From NCBI GenBank assembly GCA_031552845.1, contig JAVBMC010000078.1:1-33501 (forward strand): 33,501 bases of DNA, read 5' to 3'. Origin of the DNA: JAVBMC01 sp031552845. GTDB taxonomy: Bacteria > Verrucomicrobiota > Kiritimatiellia > RFP12 > DVOR01. The translations under genes and the position numbers were made by a program. Below the pieces are notes generated by a model. That model was given only the letters and a program-made list of their open reading frames with translations, had not been told where the DNA came from and made no database searches. This document shows, piece by piece, positions 1-7,876 of the stretch (its first letter is position 1; each line of letters opens with the position of its first letter).

Positions 1-599
1 AATGAGTGCATCATATCTTTCGTTTTATACTCACTGTTTTCCCGAAACATCGTCGGAAAATTGGGAATTTTTCCTGTCAACGCTCCCTTATTAAATTCTT
101 GCAATGTCGGAATAGGAAACGGTGTATTCACCAAAATATTCATCACCCTGTTCGCATGACGATAAAGGATTTCAATTTGCTGACGCTCCGTTTGATCCTT
201 AATCTTCGTCAAGTCTATTGTAAAATAAACAGTGTTGGCTGGCGTTTCATATTCGGGCACATATACGTTGTTTGGAACATAGGTTGTAGGCAGTACAGAA
301 AGATAGTACTTTCCTTGAAATAATTCACGCATAATCTGAGTCGTACTATCACGCCTTAAAATACCTTTTTCTAGCTGTACCCCCGGTGCAGGTTGCCGCA
401 TTAATTCTAAAACCCCCGGAACCAATTCATCTAAAATTCCACTCGCGACAAGCCCTTCCGGCAACCCATATTCCGCATATTTCGCCATTAATTCTTTTTC
501 CTTCGTCGTATACACTCGCTTCGGCGCCGCTTCTGCCGATACAGTTGCCATCAACGCTAATACAAACAGAAACCATCTCTTGCCACAAATGTTTTTCAT
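1..599 (-). CDS. Exported protein of unknown function, 5' part only
   Basis: An open frame of 199 codons reads leftward from an ATG at 599 and leaves the window without a stop. An SD sequence GGAGG lies at 606-610, six bases before the ATG, and a good promoter lies further upstream. Residues 1-25 form a signal peptide: basic start (MKNICGKRW), hydrophobic core (FLFVLALMATV) and an AxA-like cleavage zone (SAEAA). The mature part shows short Pro-rich and Tyr/Val-rich stretches (VLPTTYVPNNVYVPEYETP) and a later amphipathic region (RQQIEILYRHANRVMNIL). I do not recognise the family, and no catalytic motif is visible. The gene is visibly less GC-rich than aspS and leuA next to it. Presumably periplasmic or outer-membrane associated. 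Reading frame, signal peptide and SD agree, so that it is a gene is fairly sure; its function is open. Confidence 0.8.
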   Translation of the reverse strand, partial: MKNICGKRWFLFVLALMATVSAEAAPKRVYTTKEKELMAKYAEYGLPEGLVASGILDELVPGVLELMRQPAPGVQLEKGILRRDSTTQIMRELFQGKYYLSVLPTTYVPNNVYVPEYETPANTVYFTIDLTKIKDQTERQQIEILYRHANRVMNILVNTPFPIPTLQEFNKGALTGKIPNFPTMFRENSEYKTKDMMHS

Positions 600-689
600 A
601 ATCAACCTCCGAAATCCCACACGCAGCGGCGTCTTTGTCTATTCGTTCTGGAAAAATAGAGCCTTGACTGTTGTTAAGACGCCACTCAC

Positions 690-718
690 ATTGTATTCAA
701 TTTCAACCGGCATTGCAA
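690..718 (-). promoter_or_regulatory. Sigma-70-type promoter for the exported protein gene
   Basis: On the minus strand TTGCAA (713-718) and TACAAT (690-695) are separated by exactly 17 bases. This predicts a start near 683 and a leader of about 85 bases before the ATG at 599. The 22-bp repeat array begins about 30 bases upstream of the -35 box. Confidence 0.6.
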
Positions 719-749
719 GGGAAAAAAATACAGATGGGGCAATCGAAAA

Positions 750-1036
750 CCCGATAACGCTCATTATCGAGTTTTATAACACGTGTTATCGGATTATGGA
801 ACGAACGTTCGGAACTGTTTGGAACGAATGTTGTAAGGTATTAGAACGAAGATCATCAGGTAACGTTTCCAGAGACCCCATGTGCGGAGATTAACGTTCT
901 GTACCTCTGCAACGGGAGTTCTGTACTTGCGGGACGTGTATCACCAGTTTGCGGGACACGTGTCCCGCATTTGCGTCTCACGTGAGACAGGAATGTGGTA
1001 CACGTGTGACACGTTTGTGCCTCACGTGAGGCGAAA
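750..1036. repeat. Array 1: about 13 degenerate 22-bp palindromic units, CACGTG core
   Basis: The last four units have perfect or near-perfect dyads centred at 959.5, 981.5, 1003.5 and 1025.5, exactly 22 bp apart. Their cores are GCGGGACACGTGTCCCGC (951-968), GTCTCACGTGAGAC (975-988), ACACGTGT (1000-1007) and GCCTCACGTGAGGC (1019-1032); most units start with TTGYG. Earlier units are more decayed but keep the phase. TTCTGTAC recurs at 897-904 and 919-926 (exact 22-bp shift). GAACGAA recurs at 799-805, 822-828 and 844-850 (shifts 23 and 22). ATAACACGTGTTAT at 776-789 follows CGATAA..TTATCG at 752-769 by 22. Flanking arms differ between units but stay self-complementary. Not coding: the period is not a multiple of three and no frame with a start and SD exists. 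Confidence 0.8.
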
Positions 1037-1207
1037 ATGAAACATGGAGGACTTGAAGGCTTGATAAAGCAGCAAACAGCTTGTATTTAGAGCGTTTTAG
1101 GCAATATAGGCGCGGCAAATATTTGCGCCGAGCATGCAGCCGATGAAAGCGGTGAAGTCGAAGAAGTCGAGTACAGTAGGGAGGCGGAGAAATGAGTGGT
1201 ACAGAAA

Positions 1208-1318
1208 GAAGCTCACGCGGAGACGTGAGATGAAGTAATAAGTAAGAGGTAATAGGTAATAAGTGAGAGGATGAACGCGAGTGGGTGGGCGAGATGTCAC
1301 GCGGAGCCGCGGAGAGAA
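1208..1318. repeat. Dispersed TCACGCGGAG-type repeats and a short TAATAAG tandem
   Basis: CTCACGCGGAGACGTGAG (1212-1229) and GTCACGCGGAGCCGCGGAG (1296-1314) are two versions of one short element; a third occurs at 23470-23495. Between them lies a degenerate tandem built on GTAATAAG/GAGGTAATAGG (about 1233-1268). Similar G-rich 'CGCGGAG' words are familiar as non-coding filler in many environmental bacterial genomes (from memory). The rest of 1037-1687 holds no gene that I can support. Confidence 0.6.
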
Positions 1319-1352
1319 GAGGAGGCGAAAAGAGCTTGACGTGGTACGGTTG

Positions 1353-1373
1353 AGAAAGTGTCTGTGACACTTT
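1353..1373. other. Perfect 9-bp stem hairpin in intergenic DNA
   Basis: GAAAGTGTC (1353-1361) and GACACTTTC (1365-1373) are exact inverted repeats around the 3-base loop TGT. There is no T-run on either side, so it is not a standard terminator. Its role is unknown. Confidence 0.5.
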
Positions 1374-1687
1374 CATCGACAGCAATACAAATCACGCCGA
1401 CGCAGAGGCAGGCGGCAACAGCAAAGATAAGCGTAATGAGAGCGGTAAACATGGCAAGAGTTCTAGAGTATTTTGTGGGACTGCTCGCCGGCCAACGGGC
1501 TTGTCGGATTGTTGATGGCTCCTTGGAGCTTGGGTTCCGATATGCGTAAAGCGTCAGTGATCGGTCACCCAATGGGGCCAACGGGGTGCAGTTTAGCAGA
1601 TTGGCGGAGAATGTCAAGCGTAAGTGGAGGAGGGGGCAAGATAGAGCCTGTTTCCTAGTTATATTGAATCGGGATGGTGGTTTCTAT

Positions 1688-1716
1688 TTGCAACGGCGGA
1701 GGGATTATGGTATATT
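1688..1716 (+). promoter_or_regulatory. Sigma-70-type promoter of aspS
   Basis: TTGCAA (1688-1693) and TATATT (1711-1716) are 17 bases apart. Transcription would start near 1723, about 19 bases before the aspS ATG at 1742. Confidence 0.65.
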
Positions 1717-1741
1717 TTTGCGCTTATCTCGAGGTTGTTTT

Positions 1742-3532
1742 ATGCATTTATTCCGTTCCCATACGTGTGTTGATTTGCGTGCCGGTGATGCCGGGACTGA
1801 AGCGAAGCTGTCCGGCTGGATTTTCCGCAAGCGCGATCACGGCGGTATTTTGTTCATTGATTTGCGCGATCATTATGGCGTGACGCAGATTGTGGTGCAT
1901 CCGAGCCGTTCGTTCTTTGAGACGCTGGTGAAGGCTAAGCTGGAGAGCGTCATCACGGTGACGGGTAATGTGACGTTGCGCGAGCCTTCCACCGTGAATG
2001 CCGACTTGCCGACGGGTGAGGTGGAGTTGGTTGCCGAGGCTTGCATTGTTGAGTCCGAGGCCGACACCACGCCGATTTATGTGCCGTGTGAAGAGGAGCC
2101 GGCCGAAGAGCTGCGTTTGACTTACCGTTATTTGGATTTACGCCGCGAACGCGTACACAATAATATACTGTTGCGCTCGAAGGTGATTTCATTCCTGCGC
2201 AAGTGCATGGAAGAGCGTGGCTTTAATGAATACCAGACGCCGATTCTGACGTGTTCGTCCCCCGAGGGCGCACGTGACTATTTGGTGCCGAGCCGGGTGC
2301 ATCATGGTAAGTTTTATGCGTTGCCGCAGGCGCCCCAGCTGTTCAAGCAGCTGTTGATGGTGTCGGGCTTTGACCGTTATTTCCAGATTGCGCCGTGCTT
2401 CCGTGATGAAGATGGACGTGCCGACCGTTCTCCGGGTGAGTTTTATCAGCTGGATATGGAGATGTCGTTCGTCACGCAGGAAGATGTTTTTGCGGTGGTG
2501 GAGGATGTGGTCACCAAGACGTTTGCGAAGTTTTCTGATAAGCAGGTTGATCCCGCGCCGTGGCGCCGGATTCCATATGCCGAGGCGATGCTGAAGTATG
2601 GTTCCGACAAGCCTGACCTGCGGATTCCGATTGAGATGTTTGATGCGTCTGAGATCTTTAAGAACTCGGGATTCAACGCCTTTGCGGTGGCTGTGAAGAG
2701 CGGCGCCGTGGTGCGTGCGATTCCTGTGAAGGGCATCAAGGGCCAGCCGCGCAGCTTCTTTGATAAGCTGTTGGATCATGCGAAGTCGATTGGCTCCAAG
2801 GGACTGGCTTACTTGGTTTGGGATGGCGAGACGATCAAGGGACCTGTCCAGAAGTTCATGACGCCCGAAGAGCTGGCTACGCTGGCGAAGGCCGGGAACA
2901 TGGCTGACGGTGATGTGATGTTTTTTGTGTGCGACACGCCGGTAAATGCGGCGCGTATCGCCGGGGATATCCGCGTGAAGTTGGGACGTGATTTGGGCAT
3001 GGTGGAGAAGGACGTATTCCGCTTCTGCTGGATTGTGGATTTCCCGATGTTCGAGACCGACCCGGAGACGGGCGCGGTGTGTTTCTCGCATAATCCGTTC
3101 TCCATGCCGCAGGGCGGAATGGATGCGCTGTTGAACAAGAATCCGTTGGACATTTTGGCGTATCAGTATGACGCGGTTTGCAATGGCGTGGAGCTCTCTT
3201 CCGGTGCGATCCGCAATCACCGTCCTGACATCATGTACAAGGCTTTCGAGATTGCAGGATATGGTCCTGAAGTGGTCGACCAGAAGTTCGGCTGCCTGAT
3301 CAATGCGTTTAAGTTCGGCGCGCCGCCGCATGGTGGCATCGCTCCGGGCGTGGACCGCATGGTGATGCTGCTGGCGGAGGAGGATTCCATCCGCGAGGTG
3401 ATCGCATTCCCGATGAACCAGAAGGCGCAGGACTTGATGATGAACGCACCGGGTGAGGTGACTGAGAAACAGTTGCGTGAACTGCACATCCAAGTGCGCG
3501 GAAAGAACGTCCTCCTTGCGAGTGATAAATGA
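1742..3532 (+). CDS. aspS: Aspartyl-tRNA synthetase, probably non-discriminating (Asp/Asn)
   Basis: 596 residues, the usual bacterial length. It charges tRNA-Asp with aspartate in the cytoplasm. The N-terminal OB-fold anticodon-binding domain spans about residues 1-110. The class II core shows YRYLDLRR, FRDEDGRADRSPGEF, and motif 3 near the C-terminus (GGIAPGVDRMVMLLAEED, then REVIAFPMNQKAQDLM). The bacterial GAD insertion lies in between. The start at 1742 is chosen because the protein then begins with the family's usual HxFRSHTCxxL, and GAGG at 1731-1734 sits seven bases upstream; an in-frame extension to 1586 has no family character. His33 in RKRDHGG is the residue found in non-discriminating bacterial AspRS (Leu in E. 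coli), so it may also make Asp-tRNA-Asn for a GatCAB route; no gat gene is in the window. Confidence 0.97.
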   Translation: MHLFRSHTCVDLRAGDAGTEAKLSGWIFRKRDHGGILFIDLRDHYGVTQIVVHPSRSFFETLVKAKLESVITVTGNVTLREPSTVNADLPTGEVELVAEACIVESEADTTPIYVPCEEEPAEELRLTYRYLDLRRERVHNNILLRSKVISFLRKCMEERGFNEYQTPILTCSSPEGARDYLVPSRVHHGKFYALPQAPQLFKQLLMVSGFDRYFQIAPCFRDEDGRADRSPGEFYQLDMEMSFVTQEDVFAVVEDVVTKTFAKFSDKQVDPAPWRRIPYAEAMLKYGSDKPDLRIPIEMFDASEIFKNSGFNAFAVAVKSGAVVRAIPVKGIKGQPRSFFDKLLDHAKSIGSKGLAYLVWDGETIKGPVQKFMTPEELATLAKAGNMADGDVMFFVCDTPVNAARIAGDIRVKLGRDLGMVEKDVFRFCWIVDFPMFETDPETGAVCFSHNPFSMPQGGMDALLNKNPLDILAYQYDAVCNGVELSSGAIRNHRPDIMYKAFEIAGYGPEVVDQKFGCLINAFKFGAPPHGGIAPGVDRMVMLLAEEDSIREVIAFPMNQKAQDLMMNAPGEVTEKQLRELHIQVRGKNVLLASDK

Positions 3533-3565
3533 CCGGCTGAACATTTGCGTTGATTGCGCACGATG

Positions 3566-3600
3566 TGTCCGCCGGGTTGCCTCGGCGGACATTTTGTTTT
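3566..3600 (+). terminator. Intrinsic terminator after aspS
   Basis: TGTCCGCCG (3566-3574) pairs perfectly with CGGCGGACA (3583-3591) around an 8-base loop, followed by TTTTGTTTT. Confidence 0.85.
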
Positions 3601-3630
3601 CGGGCGCGTGAGCCGCAAGTCCATTTCAAA

Positions 3631-3659
3631 TTGACAACACTAACGAATCTTGTTACACT
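3631..3659 (+). promoter_or_regulatory. Strong sigma-70-type promoter of leuA
   Basis: A consensus -35 TTGACA (3631-3636), a 17-base spacer and -10 TACACT (3654-3659). The start would be near 3666, leaving a leader of about 30 bases with AAGGAG at 3680-3685. There is no room for a leucine leader peptide or T-box, so attenuation is not indicated. Confidence 0.8.
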
Positions 3660-3696
3660 TTCAACCAGTTTCTACTACTAAGGAGAAATACAAACC

Positions 3697-5244
3697 ATGA
3701 CGCAAGAGAACAGAAAAGTCTATTTCTTTGATACAACCCTGCGCGACGGCGAGCAGTCCCCCGGCTGCTCCATGAACCTTCGCGACAAGCTGCACATGGC
3801 GGAGCAGCTTGAGCTGTTGCGCGTGGATGTGATCGAGGCCGGCTTTGCGGCGGCATCCCCCGGTGACTTTGAGGCGGTGGCAGCGGTCGCCAAGCAAATT
3901 AAGAATTGTACTGTTGCAAGCTTGAGCCGTTCGCTGGAAAAGGATATTGACAGGGCTTGGGAGGCAATCTCAAAGGCGGCTCGTCCGCGGATTCATATCT
4001 TCTTGGCTACATCGCCGCTGCACATGCAGTACAAACTGCGCATGTCGCCGGAGGAGGTGTTTGAGCTGGCCATCAAGTCGGTTAAGTATGCTCGCACGCT
4101 CGCGCCGGATGTGCAGTTCTCGCTGGAGGATGCTTCGCGCAGCGAGGCGGACTTCCGTTGCCGCGTGGTCGAGGGCGTCATTAACGCCGGCGCCACAGTG
4201 GTGAATATTCCTGACACGGTTGGGTATGCGATTCCAGAAGGCTTTGCGGCAATCATCCGCGACCTGCGTGAACGTGTGCCGAATATCTCCAAGGCGCGCT
4301 TGGCGGTACACTGCCACAATGATCTTGGCTTAGCGGTGGCGAATACGCTGTCGGCAATCCATGCCGGTGCGGAGCAGGCGGAGTGTACGCTCAATGGCAT
4401 CGGCGAGCGTGCCGGCAATGCCGCGTTGGAAGAGATTGTCATGGCGTTGAAGACCCGTGAGGATTTCTTTGGTCTGCGCACAGACATTGACACCACACGG
4501 ATTTATGCGGCGAGCCGCAGTCTGCAGAATGTGACGGGCACTACGGTTCAGCCGAATAAGGCGATTGTGGGGGATAATGCGTTTGCGCATGAGTCGGGCA
4601 TTCATCAGCATGGCATGATGGCGCATGCGGGTACGTATGAAATCATGACGCCCGCCTCGATTGGCGTGCCGCAGAGTAAGATGGTGCTGGGCAAGCATTC
4701 CGGACGCCATGCGTTCGAGCAGCGTTTGAAGGATATGGGCTTCCATCTGGATACTGAAGCCCTTAATGATACCTTTGCCAAGTTCAAGGTATTGGCTGAC
4801 CGTAAGAAGGTGGTTTCGGATGCGGATATCGCGGCGTTGGTTTCGGATGTCGAATCGCGCGGCGAAGAGTACTTCAAACTAGATCGCTTTAACATCCAGT
4901 CGGGCAATGTGATCACTCCGACGGGCACTGTGCGGTTGAAGAAAGCGGATGGTGAAGAGTGTGTCGAGGTGGCTATCGGCGATGGTCCGATTGATGCGGC
5001 ATTTCAAGCCATCGACAAGATCGTCAAGCTCGATGTTGAACTGGTGCACTTTGCGCTATCGGCGATTACGGGCGGCGAAGACGCTCAAGGCTCGGCCACG
5101 GTGCGTGTGCGCTATACCGGCAACGGTCAGGTGTACAACGGACGCGGCGTTGCAACGGATATTGTTGAGGCGGCAATCTTGGCGTATATCCAGGCACTGA
5201 ACCATATCACCGAGGCTGTTCAGAAAGACAAGCAGGCGCACTAA
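3697..5244 (+). CDS. leuA: 2-isopropylmalate synthase
   Basis: 515 residues; catalyses condensation of acetyl-CoA with 2-oxoisovalerate, the first committed step of leucine synthesis. The HMGL-like TIM barrel carries the catalytic signature FFDTTLRDGEQSPG (Arg16, Asp17) and metal-binding HCHNDLGLAVAN (His205, His207), followed by the glycine-rich GIGERAGNAALEE that is diagnostic of LeuA. The C-terminal 120 or so residues form the LeuA dimer/allosteric domain (from about FNIQSGN to the end), which gives leucine feedback inhibition in the family. Full-length long-form LeuA. It is transcribed alone from its own promoter and followed by a hairpin terminator; no leuB, leuC or leuD is adjacent. Citramalate synthase is the main alternative in this family; sequence and length fit LeuA better. 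Confidence 0.95.
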   Translation: MTQENRKVYFFDTTLRDGEQSPGCSMNLRDKLHMAEQLELLRVDVIEAGFAAASPGDFEAVAAVAKQIKNCTVASLSRSLEKDIDRAWEAISKAARPRIHIFLATSPLHMQYKLRMSPEEVFELAIKSVKYARTLAPDVQFSLEDASRSEADFRCRVVEGVINAGATVVNIPDTVGYAIPEGFAAIIRDLRERVPNISKARLAVHCHNDLGLAVANTLSAIHAGAEQAECTLNGIGERAGNAALEEIVMALKTREDFFGLRTDIDTTRIYAASRSLQNVTGTTVQPNKAIVGDNAFAHESGIHQHGMMAHAGTYEIMTPASIGVPQSKMVLGKHSGRHAFEQRLKDMGFHLDTEALNDTFAKFKVLADRKKVVSDADIAALVSDVESRGEEYFKLDRFNIQSGNVITPTGTVRLKKADGEECVEVAIGDGPIDAAFQAIDKIVKLDVELVHFALSAITGGEDAQGSATVRVRYTGNGQVYNGRGVATDIVEAAILAYIQALNHITEAVQKDKQAH

Positions 5245-5257
5245 GACGCTGTTCATG

Positions 5258-5292
5258 ACCGCTCTGCCGCGTGGGCAGGGCGGTTATTATTC
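5258..5292 (+). terminator. Probable intrinsic terminator after leuA
   Basis: ACCGCTCTGCC (5258-5268) pairs with GGCAGGGCGGT (5274-5284) with one G-U wobble and a 5-base loop, followed by the moderately T-rich TATTATT. Confidence 0.65.
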
Positions 5293-5322
5293 GCACGATA
5301 ATCATCAACTGGAAGTCTAGCT

Positions 5323-6231
5323 ATGGATGAATTGGCTCTTGAAATCAAGCAATGGAAGCAGCAGCGTAATGCTGTTGTGATTGCGCATAATTATCAACCG
5401 GCTGAAGTTCAGGCTATAGCTGATTTCACCGGTGATTCGTTAGAGCTTGCCCGCAAAGCCGCACAGTTGGATGCCGATGTAGTCGTGTTTTGCGGCGTAA
5501 CATTTATGGCCGAGACTGCCGCGGCGCTGAATCCGGATAAGCTGATACTGATGCCTGATGCGACAGCGGGTTGTCCGATGGCGGATATGGTGACAGCTGA
5601 GCAAGTGCGGCAGTTGAAGGCTGAACATCCGAAGGCAAAGGTGTTGTGTTATGTGAACAGTTCGTTGGAGGTGAAGGCGGAGTCGGACTGTTGCTGCACA
5701 TCGTCGAACGCGCTGAAGGTAGCGAAGCATTATGTTGACCAAGGTCACGAGATTATTTTTGTGCCGGACCGCCATCTCGGCAAGTACACGGCTGACCGTT
5801 TGGGCAAGTCATTTATCTTGTGGCCGGGATGTTGTCCGATTCACGAGCAACTGACAGTGGCGCATATTGCAACCGCCCGCACCGCGCATCCGGGAGTCAA
5901 GGTGATGGTGCATCCGGAGTGTTCGCAGGAGGTGCGCGAGGCCGCTGATTTTGTTCTCTCCACCGGAGAGATGTGCCGTACGGCAACGGCTTCGGAAGAA
6001 CAGGCTTTTATCATCGGCACGGAGATTGGCATTCTCTACCGCCTGCAGGCGGAGAACCCAACCAAGCATTTCTTTCCGGTGGCTGATGATCTGATTTGCC
6101 CGGATATGAAGAAGACAACTTTGGCGGGCGTATTGGCGAGTCTGAAGAATTTGCAGACCGTCACGAAGGTCGATTCGGATGTTGCCGCCCGTGCCCGCCG
6201 CAGTATTGATGCGATGTTGGCCTTGAGTTAA
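5323..6231 (+). CDS. nadA: Quinolinate synthase A
   Basis: 302 residues. This [4Fe-4S] enzyme condenses iminoaspartate with dihydroxyacetone phosphate to quinolinate in de novo NAD synthesis. Visible family marks are AHNYQ near the N-terminus (His22, Tyr24), CYVNSSLEVKAESDCCCTSSN, and VPDRHLGKY. The three cluster-ligand positions are present: Cys84 in AGCPMAD, Cys170 or 171 in PGCCPIHE, and Cys259 in CPDMKKTTL. The SD before ATG 5323 is weak (GGAAG at 5311). nadB, which supplies the substrate, and nadC are not in the window. No promoter of the quality seen upstream of neighbouring genes is visible, so read-through from leuA past the imperfect terminator is possible. Confidence 0.96.
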   Translation: MDELALEIKQWKQQRNAVVIAHNYQPAEVQAIADFTGDSLELARKAAQLDADVVVFCGVTFMAETAAALNPDKLILMPDATAGCPMADMVTAEQVRQLKAEHPKAKVLCYVNSSLEVKAESDCCCTSSNALKVAKHYVDQGHEIIFVPDRHLGKYTADRLGKSFILWPGCCPIHEQLTVAHIATARTAHPGVKVMVHPECSQEVREAADFVLSTGEMCRTATASEEQAFIIGTEIGILYRLQAENPTKHFFPVADDLICPDMKKTTLAGVLASLKNLQTVTKVDSDVAARARRSIDAMLALS

Positions 6232-6303
6232 CGTCAAAAGCATCATTGTTCCCAGTAATTCGCTGTTAGCAGGTGATTAGGCTTTTCCGTCTGCATTATT
6301 GCC

Positions 6304-6332
6304 TTGCACAAATGAGGTTTGTGCTTTATACT
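6304..6332 (+). promoter_or_regulatory. Sigma-70-type promoter of the lipoprotein-cvpA-dnaG operon
   Basis: TTGCAC (6304-6309), 17-base spacer, TATACT (6327-6332). The predicted start near 6339 leaves a short leader with AAGGA at 6351-6355 before the ATG at 6362. Confidence 0.7.
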
Positions 6333-6361
6333 GTTTGGAACCGATTTTGAAAGGACCTGTT

Positions 6362-7405
6362 ATGCGATTTTTGGGCGGCTTCGGCTGTGTTTGCCTGTTG
6401 GCGGCAATGATAATGTTGGTGGGGTGCGGTGACCGTGCTCCGTTGAGCCTGATGGAGGATGGCGAGGCGGCTTTGCGCGAGGGGCAACCCGCGAAGGCAT
6501 TGGCACTTTTTAAGAAGGCGGCCCGTAAGACGACCGACTCTGCCGAGCTCTATAACAACCTCGGCAATGCGGCGTTGCAGATGGGCGATATGAAGCTGGC
6601 CCTTGATTCGTTCGACTCGGCGCTGAATTTAGATAATAAGAACGTCATTGCTCAGGAGGGGCGGGCAACTGTGGCCTCGTACAAATCGGAATGGCCGCTG
6701 ATGCAGACGCTTTATAATCAAGCCTTCTATGCAAACGCAGGCAATGAAACCGCCCAAGCGCGTATTCTGACGGCATGGGCTTTGGCCGACAATCTGCGCG
6801 GTGATGAACGCCTCGCGCGGGCGCGTCTCCTGCGGGCGCGTCAAGTGGCACCGGCTTATGCGCCAGCGCTCTATAACTTGGCGGTGTTGTACTCTGATAA
6901 ATTCGGCATGTATGAAGATGCGTTGGATTTGTTTGAAATGTTCGTACGTATTTCGGATAAAAATGTTCCCGCGTATGAGAAGGCAAAGAAATCAATCGAC
7001 CGTTTACGCTCGACAGTGACTCGCCGCGAACAGCCTTCCAAGCAGCTTGTTGCACTGCTTGATCAAGCGAAGCAGGCGGAACGCGCCGGCAAGTTCAAAG
7101 ACTCCGCCGAAATTTATAAAAACTATATCACCGCCGCGCCCTTTAACCGCGAGGTTGTGCTGAATGGTGCGAAAGCCGCTTACTCTGCCCGGCAATATCA
7201 GCTGGCGACTGAGTTCCTGAGCCGTCTGCTGGCGGTTCAGCCAAAGCATGCAATCGGCGCCGAGTTGATGGCGCGGGTGTGCTATGATGAAGGGCGCTAT
7301 CCGGAAGCGCGGCTCTATGGCGAGCTGTATTTAAACTTGCTGCCGGATGGCGATGCGAAGAACAAGTATGCGGCATGGCTGCGTAATGTGCCTGCGTTTG
7401 AATGA
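6362..7405 (+). CDS. TPR-repeat lipoprotein
   Basis: 347 residues. The start at 6362 is taken because AAGGA precedes it by six bases and it gives a clean lipoprotein signal: MRFLGGFGCVCLLAAMIML then lipobox LVGC, with Cys22 as the lipidated residue. An in-frame TTG at 6299 lies upstream of the predicted transcription start and is rejected. The mature protein consists of tetratricopeptide repeats: for example residues ~36-100 (GEAALREGQPAKALALFKKA, then ELYNNLGNAALQMGDMKLAL) and ~165-220 (ARLLRARQVAPAYAPALYNL). A second repeat block lies at ~235-347. TPR lipoproteins act as scaffolds in envelope assembly; the partner here is unknown. First gene of a three-gene operon; its stop overlaps the next start. 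Confidence 0.85.
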   Translation: MRFLGGFGCVCLLAAMIMLVGCGDRAPLSLMEDGEAALREGQPAKALALFKKAARKTTDSAELYNNLGNAALQMGDMKLALDSFDSALNLDNKNVIAQEGRATVASYKSEWPLMQTLYNQAFYANAGNETAQARILTAWALADNLRGDERLARARLLRARQVAPAYAPALYNLAVLYSDKFGMYEDALDLFEMFVRISDKNVPAYEKAKKSIDRLRSTVTRREQPSKQLVALLDQAKQAERAGKFKDSAEIYKNYITAAPFNREVVLNGAKAAYSARQYQLATEFLSRLLAVQPKHAIGAELMARVCYDEGRYPEARLYGELYLNLLPDGDAKNKYAAWLRNVPAFE

Positions 7406-7875
7406 GCATGGATGGTCTTTTGTCCTGGCTGTCTTCTGCGAATCCGCTTGATGTCACGGCGATTGTCGTTGCGGTAGGTTTCGCGGTCACGGGAGCGTTC
7501 TGGGGGATATCGGGTTCAGTGGGCAACCCGTTGGCATTGGTGTGCGCATTTCTTGCAGCTTGGTTTGCGCGTGCGCCTTTATTTGGATTGCTTAAGAATC
7601 CTCTCACTGTATTTGTGCTGTTGACGGTCGGCGGCGTAATCCTTTATCTGGTATTACGCAAGCTTTTCTCGGCAATTATCAGCATTGTCGTGCGGCAACC
7701 GTTGGATAGCGTGCTGGGAGCTTTGTTTGGCCTGCTGAAGGTCTATTTGATTTTAGCGATTGCCCACACATTCGGACTGTTGCAATTCTCTGATCACGTG
7801 CGGCGCTTTTTTGAACAGGATACTGTGTCGGCACGTTTGATTGCACCAGTGGTTCGGCACTTTGGAGGGCAATAG
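7402..7875 (+). CDS. CvpA-like integral membrane protein
   Basis: 157 residues with four hydrophobic segments (roughly residues 16-38, 41-57, 66-84 and 103-125) and a basic segment between the third and fourth; the short C-terminal tail is polar (FSDHVRRFFEQD). This length, topology and glycine pattern match the CvpA family of inner-membrane proteins (named for colicin V production, with a general envelope role). ATG at 7402 overlaps the preceding stop by four bases (ATGA), so translation is coupled to the lipoprotein. A second in-frame ATG at 7408 is possible. The assignment is by topology and overall feel rather than a unique motif. Confidence 0.65.
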   Translation: MSMDGLLSWLSSANPLDVTAIVVAVGFAVTGAFWGISGSVGNPLALVCAFLAAWFARAPLFGLLKNPLTVFVLLTVGGVILYLVLRKLFSAIISIVVRQPLDSVLGALFGLLKVYLILAIAHTFGLLQFSDHVRRFFEQDTVSARLIAPVVRHFGGQ

Positions 7876-7876
7876 A

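Noticed and set aside
750..1036. CRISPR array
   Set aside because: There are no constant repeats separated by unique spacers; the units are contiguous, 22 bp long and themselves palindromic, and no cas gene is present.
978..1385. 135-codon minus-strand frame across the array and repeats
   Set aside because: It is composed of repeat DNA read in one frame, with no SD and no protein-like pattern.
1586..1741. N-terminal extension of aspS by 52 codons
   Set aside because: The extension covers the promoter, and the family starts at the Met at 1742.
2189..3592. 467-codon minus-strand frame opposite aspS
   Set aside because: Antisense shadow rich in His and Arg with no recognisable motif; aspS on + is certain.
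6299..6361. Upstream TTG start for the TPR lipoprotein
   Set aside because: It lies upstream of the predicted transcription start, has no SD and would destroy the lipoprotein signal peptide.
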